This document shows positions 9,891 to 18,804 of a stretch of DNA of 64,000 nucleotides, piece after piece. The stretch is taken from NCBI GenBank assembly GCA_013697915.1, contig JACCVY010000006.1:1-64000 (forward strand), read 5' to 3'. This DNA comes from Blastocatellia bacterium (GTDB taxonomy: Bacteria > Acidobacteriota > Blastocatellia > Pyrinomonadales > Pyrinomonadaceae). Position 1 is the first letter of the stretch; every line of letters starts with the position of its first letter. Below the pieces are notes generated by a model. It was given only the letters and a program-made list of their open reading frames with translations. It did no database searches and was not told the DNA's origin. Position numbers and translations under genes: made by a program.

Positions 9891-11009
9891 CTATTTGACC
9901 GTTACCAGTTCGCGTGTTTCTGCGTTCGCCTCGTCCTGCTTTTTAGAAGCTATCTCTGCCAGAAGCTTTTCCGTTTCCATCACAAACGCATCGACGATGT
10001 TTTCGCCGGCGACTTTGCGCATCGGCACGCCGTCTTTGAAGATCATGCCCACGCCACGCCCAAAGGTTACGCCAAGTTGAGAGTCATGCGCCTCGCCTGG
10101 TCCATTTACCGCGCAACCCATAATTGAAAGATGCAACGGCTCTTCAACGTGGGCCAGCCGCCTCTCAATCTCAGTAACAATCTCGACGAAGTTATCGACA
10201 TCCAGGCGGCCGCAGGTGGGACAAGCCACGACGGTGACGCCGCGCGTGCGCAGCCCGAGCGATTTCACAATCTCCCAGGCAACGCGCACCTCTTCCTGCG
10301 GTTCAGCCGCCAGCGAAACACGAATAGTGTCGCCAATGCCTTCGTGCAACAGAATACCCAGTCCGATTGACGATTTTATTGTGCCGCCAAATGCCGTCCC
10401 GGCTTCAGTCACGCCGAGATGAAATGGATAGTCAACTTTTTCGCCCAGTAAGCGATACGCAGCGACAGTGCGCTGCACGTCCGAAGCCTTCAGTGAAATG
10501 ATCGTGTCGGTGAATCCCAGGTCCTCGAGTATTTGAATATGGCGCAGTGCGGATTCAACCATGGCTTCCGGAGTCGCGGTGCCGTATTTCGCCAGCAGAT
10601 CTTTTTCGAGCGAGCCGCCGTTGACGCCAATGCGAATCGGCACTTTCTGAGCCTGTGCCGCACGCACTACCTCGACGATGCGTTCGTGCTTGCCGATGTT
10701 TCCCGGGTTCAATCGCAGCTTGTCGATGCCGGCTTCCAGCGCCAACAGCGCCAGCTTGTAGTGGAAGTGAATATCGGCGACCAGTGGCACGTCAGGCACG
10801 CGCTTGCGAATTTCCTTCAGCGCTATCGCGGCATCGTTGTCAGGAACCGCTAGCCGCACAATCTCGCAGCCGGCGCTAACCATCTCTTCAATTTGCGCGA
10901 CGGTTTCGCCGACGTTAGCCGTGTCAGTCTTCGTCATAGACTGAATGACTACCGGCGCGCCGCCGCCAATTTGCAGATGCTTAACCTGAACTGCTTTCGA
11001 CTTTCGCAT
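9891..11009 (-). CDS. ispG: 4-hydroxy-3-methylbut-2-en-1-yl diphosphate synthase
   Basis: GGGAPVVIQSMTKTDTANVGETVAQIEEMVSAGCEIVRLAVP; MGCAVNGPGEA; likely start MRKSKAVQV, ORF track start 11048 lies in a palindrome. Confidence 0.95.
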   Translation of the reverse strand: MRKSKAVQVKHLQIGGGAPVVIQSMTKTDTANVGETVAQIEEMVSAGCEIVRLAVPDNDAAIALKEIRKRVPDVPLVADIHFHYKLALLALEAGIDKLRLNPGNIGKHERIVEVVRAAQAQKVPIRIGVNGGSLEKDLLAKYGTATPEAMVESALRHIQILEDLGFTDTIISLKASDVQRTVAAYRLLGEKVDYPFHLGVTEAGTAFGGTIKSSIGLGILLHEGIGDTIRVSLAAEPQEEVRVAWEIVKSLGLRTRGVTVVACPTCGRLDVDNFVEIVTEIERRLAHVEEPLHLSIMGCAVNGPGEAHDSQLGVTFGRGVGMIFKDGVPMRKVAGENIVDAFVMETEKLLAEIASKKQDEANAETRELVTVK

Positions 11010-11026
11010 AATCAACCATGAGCCAA

Positions 11027-11109
11027 GTTCAAGTAGTTCAGAGTACAACCTTCAGGTTGCCGATTCCGGAACAGAGCAAGCTGAAGCTTGGACTCTGAAC
11101 TACTTGAAC
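11027..11109. repeat. Intergenic palindrome, family A (perfect 18-bp outer arms gttcaagtagttcagagt / actctgaactacttgaac)
   Basis: Arms at 11027-11044 and 11092-11109 plus an inner imperfect stem. Confidence 0.85.
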
Positions 11110-11127
11110 GCATAAACGTTGAAACTT

Positions 11128-12522
11128 TTACTTCCCTGGCGTGGTTGCCGCGGGCTGATTGCCCGTGCCGCGCCAGATCGATGCCTGCTTCAAAAGGTCG
11201 TTAGTAATAACAAAGACCATCAACAAAATGACGAACACAAATCCGACTTGCTGTATACGTTCGCGTAGACGCATAGATAGGGTCAGTCCAACCATCGCCA
11301 AAACAGCTTCAATCAACAGCAGAAAAATCGCGCCGCCATCCAGCACCGGTATCGGCAATAAATTGAAAACACCGAGGTTCAAACTCAGGAAAGCGAGCGT
11401 TGTGAAAAGTCCGCCCCAGCCAAATCTTTCGACCGACGTTGAGGCTACTTTGTAAATTCCCACCGGCCCCGAGAGCGTATTGCGCGCCGAACGTTGGCCC
11501 GTAAAGAATTGGCCCAGCGCTTTGCCGGTCAAGCGCATTATTTCCAGATTGCTGGCAACGGCATAAATACCGGCGGCCGCCACCCCGGCTTTGTGCAGCG
11601 GAATTTCCTCGTCAGGCTTGAACCCCAGGCGCTCGCGACCGTCGGAAAGTCTTCGCGCTGTAGCCGTAATGTTTACCTGACGACCGTCGCGATTGACAGT
11701 TAGCGTGATGGGCTCGCCTTTATGATCGCGTATGAACTGCGTGACCTGTTCCGCGCTATGAACCGGCTGACCCGATACTGCCAACACGCGATCGCCCGCT
11801 TGCAAGCCTGCTTCTGCTGCTGGTGTGTTCGGCTCAACTTCGCGGACCACCACCGGCAGGTCGCCGTAGTCAGGGATAAAGTCGAGGAACCCCGCAGTCT
11901 CGCCGTCTTCGACGTGTGCCGTCGGGGTGACGGTTAGTTGTTGGCGTTGCCCATTGCGTTCCACAACCACCGGCAGCGGCTGCCCGGGCGACAAAAGCGC
12001 ATCGCCCCGAATAGTGTCCCACTTCGGATTGTCAATTCCGTTGAATGTGACGATGCGATCGCCGCGCTGCAATCCGGCCACCTCGGCTGCGCCGCCGCTC
12101 GCAATGCTACTGACCACCGGCGCCGGTGTCGCCGGAATGCCGTAAATCAATGCGCCTGCAAAAGGAATTGCCAGTGCCGTAAGAACGTTCATCACTGGTC
12201 CGGCAATAGCAACCAGGATTCGTTGCCAGCGCGGACGGAGATCGAACCTTTCGTTGTCTGGTATATCCGAAGCGCCTTCTCCCTCAATCGGCGCGTTCGA
12301 CTCGTCGCCGCCAAGTTTTACATAACCACCCAGCGGTATGGCCGAGATGCGGTAATCCGTGTGTCCCCACTTTATTCCGAACAGTCGCGGCCCAAAACCT
12401 GCAGAAAAAGTCTCAACCCGAATCTTGAAAAGCTTGGCGACGATGAAGTGTCCAAACTCGTGCAGCACGACGGCCGCGCCAAGAATGAAGATAAAAGCAA
12501 GAATTCCAATAACTACCGTCAT
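11128..12522 (-). CDS. rseP: RIP metalloprotease RseP (site-2 protease, two PDZ domains)
   Basis: VVLHEFGHFIVAKLFKIRVETFSAGFGP (HExxH); two PDZ-like regions; LLPIPVLDGG. Confidence 0.95.
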   Translation of the reverse strand: MTVVIGILAFIFILGAAVVLHEFGHFIVAKLFKIRVETFSAGFGPRLFGIKWGHTDYRISAIPLGGYVKLGGDESNAPIEGEGASDIPDNERFDLRPRWQRILVAIAGPVMNVLTALAIPFAGALIYGIPATPAPVVSSIASGGAAEVAGLQRGDRIVTFNGIDNPKWDTIRGDALLSPGQPLPVVVERNGQRQQLTVTPTAHVEDGETAGFLDFIPDYGDLPVVVREVEPNTPAAEAGLQAGDRVLAVSGQPVHSAEQVTQFIRDHKGEPITLTVNRDGRQVNITATARRLSDGRERLGFKPDEEIPLHKAGVAAAGIYAVASNLEIMRLTGKALGQFFTGQRSARNTLSGPVGIYKVASTSVERFGWGGLFTTLAFLSLNLGVFNLLPIPVLDGGAIFLLLIEAVLAMVGLTLSMRLRERIQQVGFVFVILLMVFVITNDLLKQASIWRGTGNQPAATTPGK

Positions 12523-12655
12523 CGATAATCTCTCTTCCGTAAAACTAAAAACGCAGTTTCTTTAAGTAATGAACCCTAAACAGCTTGCCACAATTCGAGT
12601 GTACGCGGCGAGCTTAGAACGCGTCAAACGGTCTTTCCCGGGAATACAGGCCGGT

Positions 12656-12720
12656 AGTTCAGAGTACAACCTTTAGGTTGCTGCTGGGAAAGCGGCAAGC
12701 GAAAGCTTGTACTCTAAACT
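12656..12720. repeat. Intergenic palindrome, family A (agttcagagtacaacctttaggttg / caagcgaaagcttgtactctaaact)
   Basis: Imperfect 25-bp arms; shares agttcagagtacaacctt-aggttg core with 11027-11109. Confidence 0.8.
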
Positions 12721-12724
12721 TCCA

Positions 12725-13927
12725 TTATTTTTCGGCGAGTAACGGTGCAGTCTTCGTGAGTTTTTGTATTTCATTGGCGGCGGAGAGTCGCGCTGTTCGG
12801 TCCGCATCCAGAATAGTAGCGAGCTCGGTTGCCGGCTGGTTGTTATGACCGTTCATCACCGCTTCAATGACGATGGGTATATCGGTTAAGGAAATCTGTT
12901 CCTCGATAAACGCGCGCACCGCTTCCTCATTCGCCGCATTCATCGCCGCAGGCAAGGTGCCTCCTTCGCGCAGGGCTCGATAAGCGAGCCCGATACATGG
13001 GAAACGATCCACGTCGGGAGGTTCGAAATGAAGGGCAGAAAGCGAGGTCAAGTCCAGTGGCGGCAGTTCACAGGAATGACGGTCGGGATACGTCAACGCG
13101 TATTGAATGGCGTGGCGCATGTCGGTAATACCCATCTGTGCGATCACTGAACCGTCAACCAGTTCAATCATCGAATGGACTACGGATTCCGGGTGAACGA
13201 CGATCGCAATCTCATCCCAGGCAAAGCCAAACAGCCAATGTGCCTCGATCACTTCCAGACCCTTGTTCATTAGTGTCGCAGAGTCGATTGTAATTTTCGC
13301 ACCCATGTTCCAGGTGGGATGTTGCAATGCTGCGGAAACTGTCGACGACTCCATCTCACGTTTTGTGCTGGTGCGAAATGGTCCACCCGAGGCCGTCAGT
13401 ATTATTCGTCGCACTTCCGATCGCTTCTCACCACGCAGGCATTGATGCAACGCGTTATGTTCAGAATCAACCGGCAGCAGTTCAGCGCCCGAGGCTCGTG
13501 CCGCGCGCGTCATGAGTTCGCCCGCCATCACCAGCGTCTCTTTATTGGCCAACGCCACACGTTTGCCGGCTTCCAGCGCACGCAATGTTGGGACAAAGCC
13601 AACCGCGCCGACGGTCGCGGACACCACGCAATCGGCTTGCGCGTGCGTAGCGACTTCGATCAGCCCGGCTTCACCAACAATGATGCGCGGCACATCGATG
13701 TCCCGTTCAAATAACCGCGCGCGGAGATCGTGCGCCGCCTCTTCGCTGTCAACGGAAACCAGCTCCGGCAAGTGGGCGGCAATCTGATCGGCAAGCGTTT
13801 CAACGTTATGGCCGGCGCCAAGCGCCACTACGCGAAACTGTGCGCTACCCAGCGACTCAACCACGCGCAGAGTATTGCGACCGATCGAGCCGGTAGAACC
13901 GAGTAGCGCGACTCCTCTTGCTGCCAT
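12725..13927 (-). CDS. dxr: 1-deoxy-D-xylulose-5-phosphate reductoisomerase
   Basis: GVALLGSTGSIGRNTLRVVES; LLPVDSEHNALHQCLRG; ATLMNKGLEVIEAHWLF. Confidence 0.95.
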   Translation of the reverse strand: MAARGVALLGSTGSIGRNTLRVVESLGSAQFRVVALGAGHNVETLADQIAAHLPELVSVDSEEAAHDLRARLFERDIDVPRIIVGEAGLIEVATHAQADCVVSATVGAVGFVPTLRALEAGKRVALANKETLVMAGELMTRAARASGAELLPVDSEHNALHQCLRGEKRSEVRRIILTASGGPFRTSTKREMESSTVSAALQHPTWNMGAKITIDSATLMNKGLEVIEAHWLFGFAWDEIAIVVHPESVVHSMIELVDGSVIAQMGITDMRHAIQYALTYPDRHSCELPPLDLTSLSALHFEPPDVDRFPCIGLAYRALREGGTLPAAMNAANEEAVRAFIEEQISLTDIPIVIEAVMNGHNNQPATELATILDADRTARLSAANEIQKLTKTAPLLAEK

Positions 13928-13930
13928 TTG

Positions 13931-14368
13931 TTATGCCGCCATCCGGGGGACGAGTTTTCGGGATTCGTAGGGGTTAAGAAGGTCGACGGTTTGACCTGCT
14001 TCGTTTTGGTAAGAAGCTGCAGTGACGCGCCACTGATGCCCGCTGCGGTACATCAATTCGACGGAAGCGTCCACCGATTTTCGTTCGCCGTTCACTTTAA
14101 TGCTTAACTCCGCAGTGCCGTCGCCATTCCTGACGTTGATGTTGCCGGTTACAAACTTGCCAAAGCTCTTGACTTCTCCAATGTCCTGCTTCAGTCGTTC
14201 ATTACTCTTCAGAAAATCCTTGGACACAGTTGCAGCTTCGCTGTTCCCAATTCCATAAAACACGGCGCCTATAATGCCACCGACAAAAAGAAGCACTATC
14301 AAACCCAGCACCATCACAATCGAGGCGACTATGATGATAATCTTTTTCGTCGTCATTGGTTTGTGCAA
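13931..14368 (-). CDS. Small membrane-anchored protein, Coa1-like/uncharacterised
   Basis: One N-terminal TM segment followed by a small soluble domain; sits between cdsA and dxr. Confidence 0.55.
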   Translation of the reverse strand: MHKPMTTKKIIIIVASIVMVLGLIVLLFVGGIIGAVFYGIGNSEAATVSKDFLKSNERLKQDIGEVKSFGKFVTGNINVRNGDGTAELSIKVNGERKSVDASVELMYRSGHQWRVTAASYQNEAGQTVDLLNPYESRKLVPRMAA

Positions 14369-14401
14369 ACTGTTAGTTTGCGGTCGTTACAAGTAGCTCA
14401 G

Positions 14402-14440
14402 ACTTCAGTCTGTGGGTGCGTAAAGAGCACAGACTAAAGT
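14402..14440. repeat. Intergenic palindrome (acttcagtctgtg / cacagactaaagt)
   Basis: 13-bp arms with one mismatch, in the cdsA-13931 gap; related in style to family A. Confidence 0.65.
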
Positions 14441-14455
14441 ATCTGCCGCTAACAA

Positions 14456-15292
14456 CTAAAAACGATTGCTACCAAAATAGAGGCGGGCAAAATAGTAGAT
14501 TAGCGGCGCGTTAAAGAGCAAGCTATCCAACCGATCGAGCACGCCGCCGTGACCGGGTAATAAGTTTGCGGCATCTTTCGCGCCGGCGCTGCGTTTAAGC
14601 GCGCTTTCCGACAAATCGCCCAGAACACCAAGTACCATCATCACCCCGGCGAGCGGCAACGCCCATTTCAAAGGCAGCTCACGAAAGAACCAAAAATGCG
14701 CCACGGTGGCGAGGGCCAATGCCGCCAACATTCCGCCGGCGACGCCTTCCCAGGTTTTTCCCGGACTGATTTTCGGGGCCAGTTTGTGCTTCCCGATTGC
14801 ACGTCCGGTATAATAGGCGCCTGTGTCTGCGCCCATCAGCACCAGAAAAAAGAAGGATAAAAGGTGGGCCGACAGCTTTTGTTCAAAGCCCATGCGCACC
14901 GCCACCAGATGGCCGCCAAGCAGAACGATGTACAGCACACCGAGGATGGTAGCTCCTGACGAGGCGATTATTCTGTCAAAAGGAGCGCCGCGAAGTGTTG
15001 CCGCAATCAAGACTCCAGCGGTAAGCGCCAGCACCGTCAATTGAATCATTGAAAAATCAAAGTCGCGCCCGGGCTCGGCAAAATAAAAAATCGTGAAGAG
15101 TGCCGCAGAACCCAGGAAGCCGGCGGCAATGTCAGGCTTCATGTCGCGCTTTCGCGCCAGCTTGTAAAACTCGTAAAGCGCTAACACCATCGCGGCGGCC
15201 GCCAGCGCAACGAAAAGAAGTTGCAGCCAGGGAACCAATATCGATGCAATCAGAAATGGAAGAAGAATGACTGCGGTTAAGATTCGTTGCAT
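14456..15292 (-). CDS. cdsA: Phosphatidate cytidylyltransferase
   Basis: Multi-TM; SPGKTWEGVAGG ... LGDLSESALKRSAGAKDAANLLPGHGGVLDRLDSLLF signature. Confidence 0.95.
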   Translation of the reverse strand: MQRILTAVILLPFLIASILVPWLQLLFVALAAAAMVLALYEFYKLARKRDMKPDIAAGFLGSAALFTIFYFAEPGRDFDFSMIQLTVLALTAGVLIAATLRGAPFDRIIASSGATILGVLYIVLLGGHLVAVRMGFEQKLSAHLLSFFFLVLMGADTGAYYTGRAIGKHKLAPKISPGKTWEGVAGGMLAALALATVAHFWFFRELPLKWALPLAGVMMVLGVLGDLSESALKRSAGAKDAANLLPGHGGVLDRLDSLLFNAPLIYYFARLYFGSNRF

Positions 15293-15309
15293 CTAGTCTC
15301 GGCAATCTC

Positions 15310-15410
15310 AGAAAGCAGATTTATCATTTTTCATTTTCCATTTCTCATTTTCAATTTTCAAGATTTGCGGGTTCCTAAATGGCGAATGAGAAATGAGAAA
15401 TGGAAAACCT
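15310..15410. repeat. Degenerate heptanucleotide array in inverted arrangement (AATGRRA-type units)
   Basis: cagaaagcagatttatcatttttcattttccatttctcattttcaattttcaag ... gaatgagaaatgagaaatggaaaa. Confidence 0.75.
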
Positions 15411-15436
15411 TAAAGTCCGGCGCCTGTCATCGGCGT

Positions 15437-16228
15437 TCACTTCGAGTTAGCAACAAGCTTCAATCCCCCAAACCGCCGATCGCGTCGCTGGTAATCAACT
15501 ATCGCTTCCAGCAAATGCACGCGGCGGAAATCGGGCCAAAGCGTTTCGGTAACATAAATCTCGCTGTAGGCAGCCTGCCACAACAGAAAGTTCGAAATTC
15601 GCAGTTCCCCGCTGGTGCGAACAAGCAAATCCAAATCCGGCATCGTTCGAGTGTAAAGCTCGTTGGTGATGCGTTCTTCAGTTAACTCGTCGGGAGCATT
15701 TCCTTCATCCAACAACCGCCTAACGGCAGCGCGAGTGGCATCAACAATCTCAGCGCGGCTGCCATAGTTCAACGCCACCGCCAAAATCATTCCGGTATTT
15801 TTAGCCGTACGTTCCGTTGCCTTTTCAATCTCGCTGCGAACATTTTTCGCGAGGGCTCCAGTGCGGCCAATGGTTTGAAAGCGAATGTTTTGCTTGTCAA
15901 TCTCATCCAGCTCGATACGCAGGTAACGACGCAACATGCGCATCAGTGCATCAATCTCGTAACGCGGGCGTTTCCAGTTTTCAGTTGAGAACGCATACAG
16001 CGTCAACGCGCCCAGACCCAAACGCGCGCCGGTGTCTACCGCCGCCCTCACTGCCTCGACGCCGGCACGGTGACCAGCGATGCGTGGTTGACTTCGTTGC
16101 GCGGCCCAGCGGCCGTTGCCATCCATGATGATCGCCACGTGGCGCGGCAGATGGTCCCAATTGATGGACGCCAATAACTGCGCTTCACTCGTGCCGACTT
16201 TAACGATTTCTGCGAAGTCAGAAAGCAT
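15437..16228 (-). CDS. uppS: Isoprenyl (undecaprenyl) diphosphate synthase
   Basis: LPRHVAIIMDGNGRWAAQRSQPRIAGHRAGVEAVR ... LTLYAFSTENWKRP ... PDLDLLVRTSGELRISNFLLWQAAYSE. Confidence 0.95.
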   Translation of the reverse strand: MLSDFAEIVKVGTSEAQLLASINWDHLPRHVAIIMDGNGRWAAQRSQPRIAGHRAGVEAVRAAVDTGARLGLGALTLYAFSTENWKRPRYEIDALMRMLRRYLRIELDEIDKQNIRFQTIGRTGALAKNVRSEIEKATERTAKNTGMILAVALNYGSRAEIVDATRAAVRRLLDEGNAPDELTEERITNELYTRTMPDLDLLVRTSGELRISNFLLWQAAYSEIYVTETLWPDFRRVHLLEAIVDYQRRDRRFGGLKLVANSK

Positions 16229-16271
16229 GTCAACATTCTTGCCGCAAGCTAGGAGAGTGTCAATAAGGGTT

Positions 16272-16422
16272 TAATAGCGGCTTTGCCGCCGTCGGTGGGG
16301 AAAAGCTTGGCCTTTCCGTCCGGTGTATCCTTTTTCTTCGCCGAGCTGAGCCTCGGCGAAAAGAATTTGTGAGTTGCAACGGTAAGGCAAAGCCTTACCG
16401 CACGGAAGGCGGCAAAGCCGCA
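16272..16422. repeat. Nested inverted repeats (gcggctttgccgcc/ggcggcaaagccgc; ttcgccgag/ctcggcgaa; cggtaaggc-aaa-gccttaccg)
   Basis: Three nested or adjacent stems in the uppS-truA intergenic region. Confidence 0.75.
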
Positions 16423-16436
16423 CGCGTATTCAGTTG

Positions 16437-17237
16437 CTACTCATATCGCACCGACAGCAACGTCAGGCCGCAAGCAGGAGCAGTTGCGGCGACGAGTGCG
16501 CGGTCGCCGCCGTCTATTGCCTGGGCCACAAGCTCGTCATCCATCTCGCCGCGGCCCACGGCTAAGAGAGTTCCGGCAATCGATCGCACCATGTAACGAA
16601 GAAAACCCTCAGCGCTCACTTGGATCTCAATGAGCCGAGAGCGCGCGCGTTCGTCGCTGTGCTCAGAAACTGCGATGTTAGCGATTGTGCGGTGCTTCGT
16701 TTCAGAATCGGACTGAGCGGACGAGAAGGCGCACCAATCGTGCTCACCCAGAAACAACTCGGCGCTACTTTTCATTCGCTCAAGGTCCAACGCGCGCGCT
16801 TCATGATGAGCATAGCGCAGCCAAAAGGGTGAGATAACCGGTCCATTAATCACGCGGTAAACATAGGTCTTTTCGAGCGCGGAGTACCTCGCATGAAATT
16901 CGTCGTCAACCAACGCAGCCTCAATGACGCGCACGTCTTTTTCAGTGTTGCCATTGATCGCGGCGCGAAGTTTTTCAGGTGTTATTTGCTTTTCCAGATG
17001 AACGTGAGCGACTTGTCCTTCAGCATGCACACCGGCGTCGGTACGGCCCGAACCGTGCACCACCACATCGCGACTATCAATTCGCGACAACGCTCGCGTC
17101 AGCTCGCCCTGAACGGTCCGTAGCTCGCCCTGCATCTGCCAACCATGAAAGTCTGTGCCGTCGTATTGGATGGTTAGCTTAAAGTTCATTAGGTTGTCGA
17201 GTGAAGACGATGCGCGGAAGATTAAACCATTTACCAT
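16437..17237 (-). CDS. truA: tRNA pseudouridine(38-40) synthase
   Basis: FKLTIQYDGTDFHGWQMQ ... GSGRTDAGVHAEGQVAH ... FLRYMVRSIAGTLLAVGRG. Confidence 0.95.
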   Translation of the reverse strand: MVNGLIFRASSSLDNLMNFKLTIQYDGTDFHGWQMQGELRTVQGELTRALSRIDSRDVVVHGSGRTDAGVHAEGQVAHVHLEKQITPEKLRAAINGNTEKDVRVIEAALVDDEFHARYSALEKTYVYRVINGPVISPFWLRYAHHEARALDLERMKSSAELFLGEHDWCAFSSAQSDSETKHRTIANIAVSEHSDERARSRLIEIQVSAEGFLRYMVRSIAGTLLAVGRGEMDDELVAQAIDGGDRALVAATAPACGLTLLSVRYE

Positions 17238-17293
17238 TTACGAATGACCAATGGAAAATGAAAAATGAGAAATGGAAAATCTGCTTTCTGCTC
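17226..17293. repeat. Second degenerate heptanucleotide array (AATGACC AATGGAA AATGAAA AATGAGA AATGGAA), ending in aatctgctttctg
   Basis: Heptamer periodicity; terminus is the reverse complement of cagaaagcagatt at 15310. Confidence 0.75.
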
Positions 17294-17310
17294 CTGCCTA
17301 CGCCTGGTGC

Positions 17311-17889
17311 CTACTGTTTGCGACTCCCCGGCTTGATCGCCTGCTCGCCGCGCCGACAAGCTTCACAAACAGCCGGCTCAACCGCCGCCACATCGAGCGT
17401 TGCCAGTGCCATTCGCGGCACGCCAACATCCGCAGAACCGGACGACCGATCGATGATTGATGCAGCGCCGTGAACGTCTGCTCCCAAACTCTGCAACACC
17501 GCGATGGTTTCTCGCGTCGATCCGCCGGTCGTCACGACATCCTCGATAACCAAAATTTTCTCGCCCGGCGCAACTGAAAATCCGCGACGCAAGATCATCT
17601 TGCCGTTTTCGCGTTCAGTCCAAATGAAGCGGGCGCCGAGAGCGCGCGCCACTTCATGGCCAATGACAATGCCGCCGATCGCCGGTGACGCCACCGTTTG
17701 AATGCCTGCCGAGCGAAAATGAGTTGCTATCTCGCGGCCAAATTCTTCCGCCGTACGCGGATGCTGAAGCACGAGCGCGCATTGCAGATAGACAGCGCTG
17801 TGCAATCCACTGGTGAGCAGAAAGTGTCCTTCCAACAGCGCGCCAGTCTGCCGGAACCGCTCAATCACTTGTTCAGGTTGCAAACTCAT
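17311..17889 (-). CDS. pyrE: Orotate phosphoribosyltransferase
   Basis: GHFLLTSGLHSAVYLQCALVLQHP ... ILVIEDVVTTGGSTRE PRPP-binding motif. Confidence 0.95.
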   Translation of the reverse strand: MSLQPEQVIERFRQTGALLEGHFLLTSGLHSAVYLQCALVLQHPRTAEEFGREIATHFRSAGIQTVASPAIGGIVIGHEVARALGARFIWTERENGKMILRRGFSVAPGEKILVIEDVVTTGGSTRETIAVLQSLGADVHGAASIIDRSSGSADVGVPRMALATLDVAAVEPAVCEACRRGEQAIKPGSRKQ

Positions 17890-17937
17890 CAGGCAAGTTC
17901 ATCGGACTAATCAAAAGGCATGCTACAATCCGCGACC

Positions 17938-18804
17938 ATGTCGTCCTATTCCAACCTCGTATCCGACTCGACTCTGCTTCAGGAAACAATCGAGCTGCTT
18001 CGCGATTGTGGCGGACGCGCGAACGCGTCGCAGATTGTCGATGTCGTATTCAAGGTATCGCATATTGACGACGAATTGGCTGGTTTGCTCGTCGGTGATC
18101 TGATCCGGGATGACCGACGCTTTAAACTCCTCGAAGGCAACACCGTCCAACTGGAGCTGAATGATTGCGAAACGCGACTGCTCGATGATTTGGATTTTGT
18201 CGTTGTCGATGTTGAAGCCACCGGCGCCAAGATGCCGCCTAATCGAATCATCGAACTCGGCGCCTATCGCATCCGCGGTAGACAAATAGTAGATAACTTT
18301 CTGACGCTGGTAAATCCGGAGATTCCAATTCCGCGGTTCGTTGCTTCGTTAACGGGAATCAATAACGATATGGTCAAGCAGGCGCCGCTCTTCGCTGAAG
18401 TCGTGCCACGCTGGCTCGAGTTCGTTGGCGATGCAGTGCTGATTGCTCACAACGCACCTTTTGACACCAACTTTATTAACCATGAAATCTCGCGCGTTTA
18501 CCCGGGCCAACGGATGGTAAATCCTCATCTTTGCACCGTAACGCTTTCGCGACGAGCGATTCCCGGTTTGACTAACTATCGCCTGGACACAGTAGCGCAA
18601 AATTTCTCGATTCCCATTGCTGAGCGGCATCGCGCGGGCAGCGATGCTTTGGCCACCGCCGAGATTTTTCTGCATTTGCTCGATCGACTTGCTGCCAGCG
18701 GCATAAAAGATCTTGCCGCCGCTCACAAGTATGAATCAATGCCTCTGGAAAAAGCCGTGGAGGCCGGCGAAACGCAACAGCTGCCACTCTCGTCAAACTT
18801 CTAG
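17938..18804 (+). CDS. DnaQ-like 3'-5' exonuclease (Pol III epsilon-type) with N-terminal winged-helix-like region
   Basis: DFVVVDVEATGAKMPPNRIIELGAYRI ... AHNAPFDTNFINHE ... HRAGSDALATAEIF; start chosen at ATG 17938. Confidence 0.88.
   Translation: MSSYSNLVSDSTLLQETIELLRDCGGRANASQIVDVVFKVSHIDDELAGLLVGDLIRDDRRFKLLEGNTVQLELNDCETRLLDDLDFVVVDVEATGAKMPPNRIIELGAYRIRGRQIVDNFLTLVNPEIPIPRFVASLTGINNDMVKQAPLFAEVVPRWLEFVGDAVLIAHNAPFDTNFINHEISRVYPGQRMVNPHLCTVTLSRRAIPGLTNYRLDTVAQNFSIPIAERHRAGSDALATAEIFLHLLDRLAASGIKDLAAAHKYESMPLEKAVEAGETQQLPLSSNF

Noticed and set aside
11938-12528. 196-aa plus-strand ORF opposite rseP
   Set aside because: Shadow ORF with atypical composition; rseP is unambiguous.
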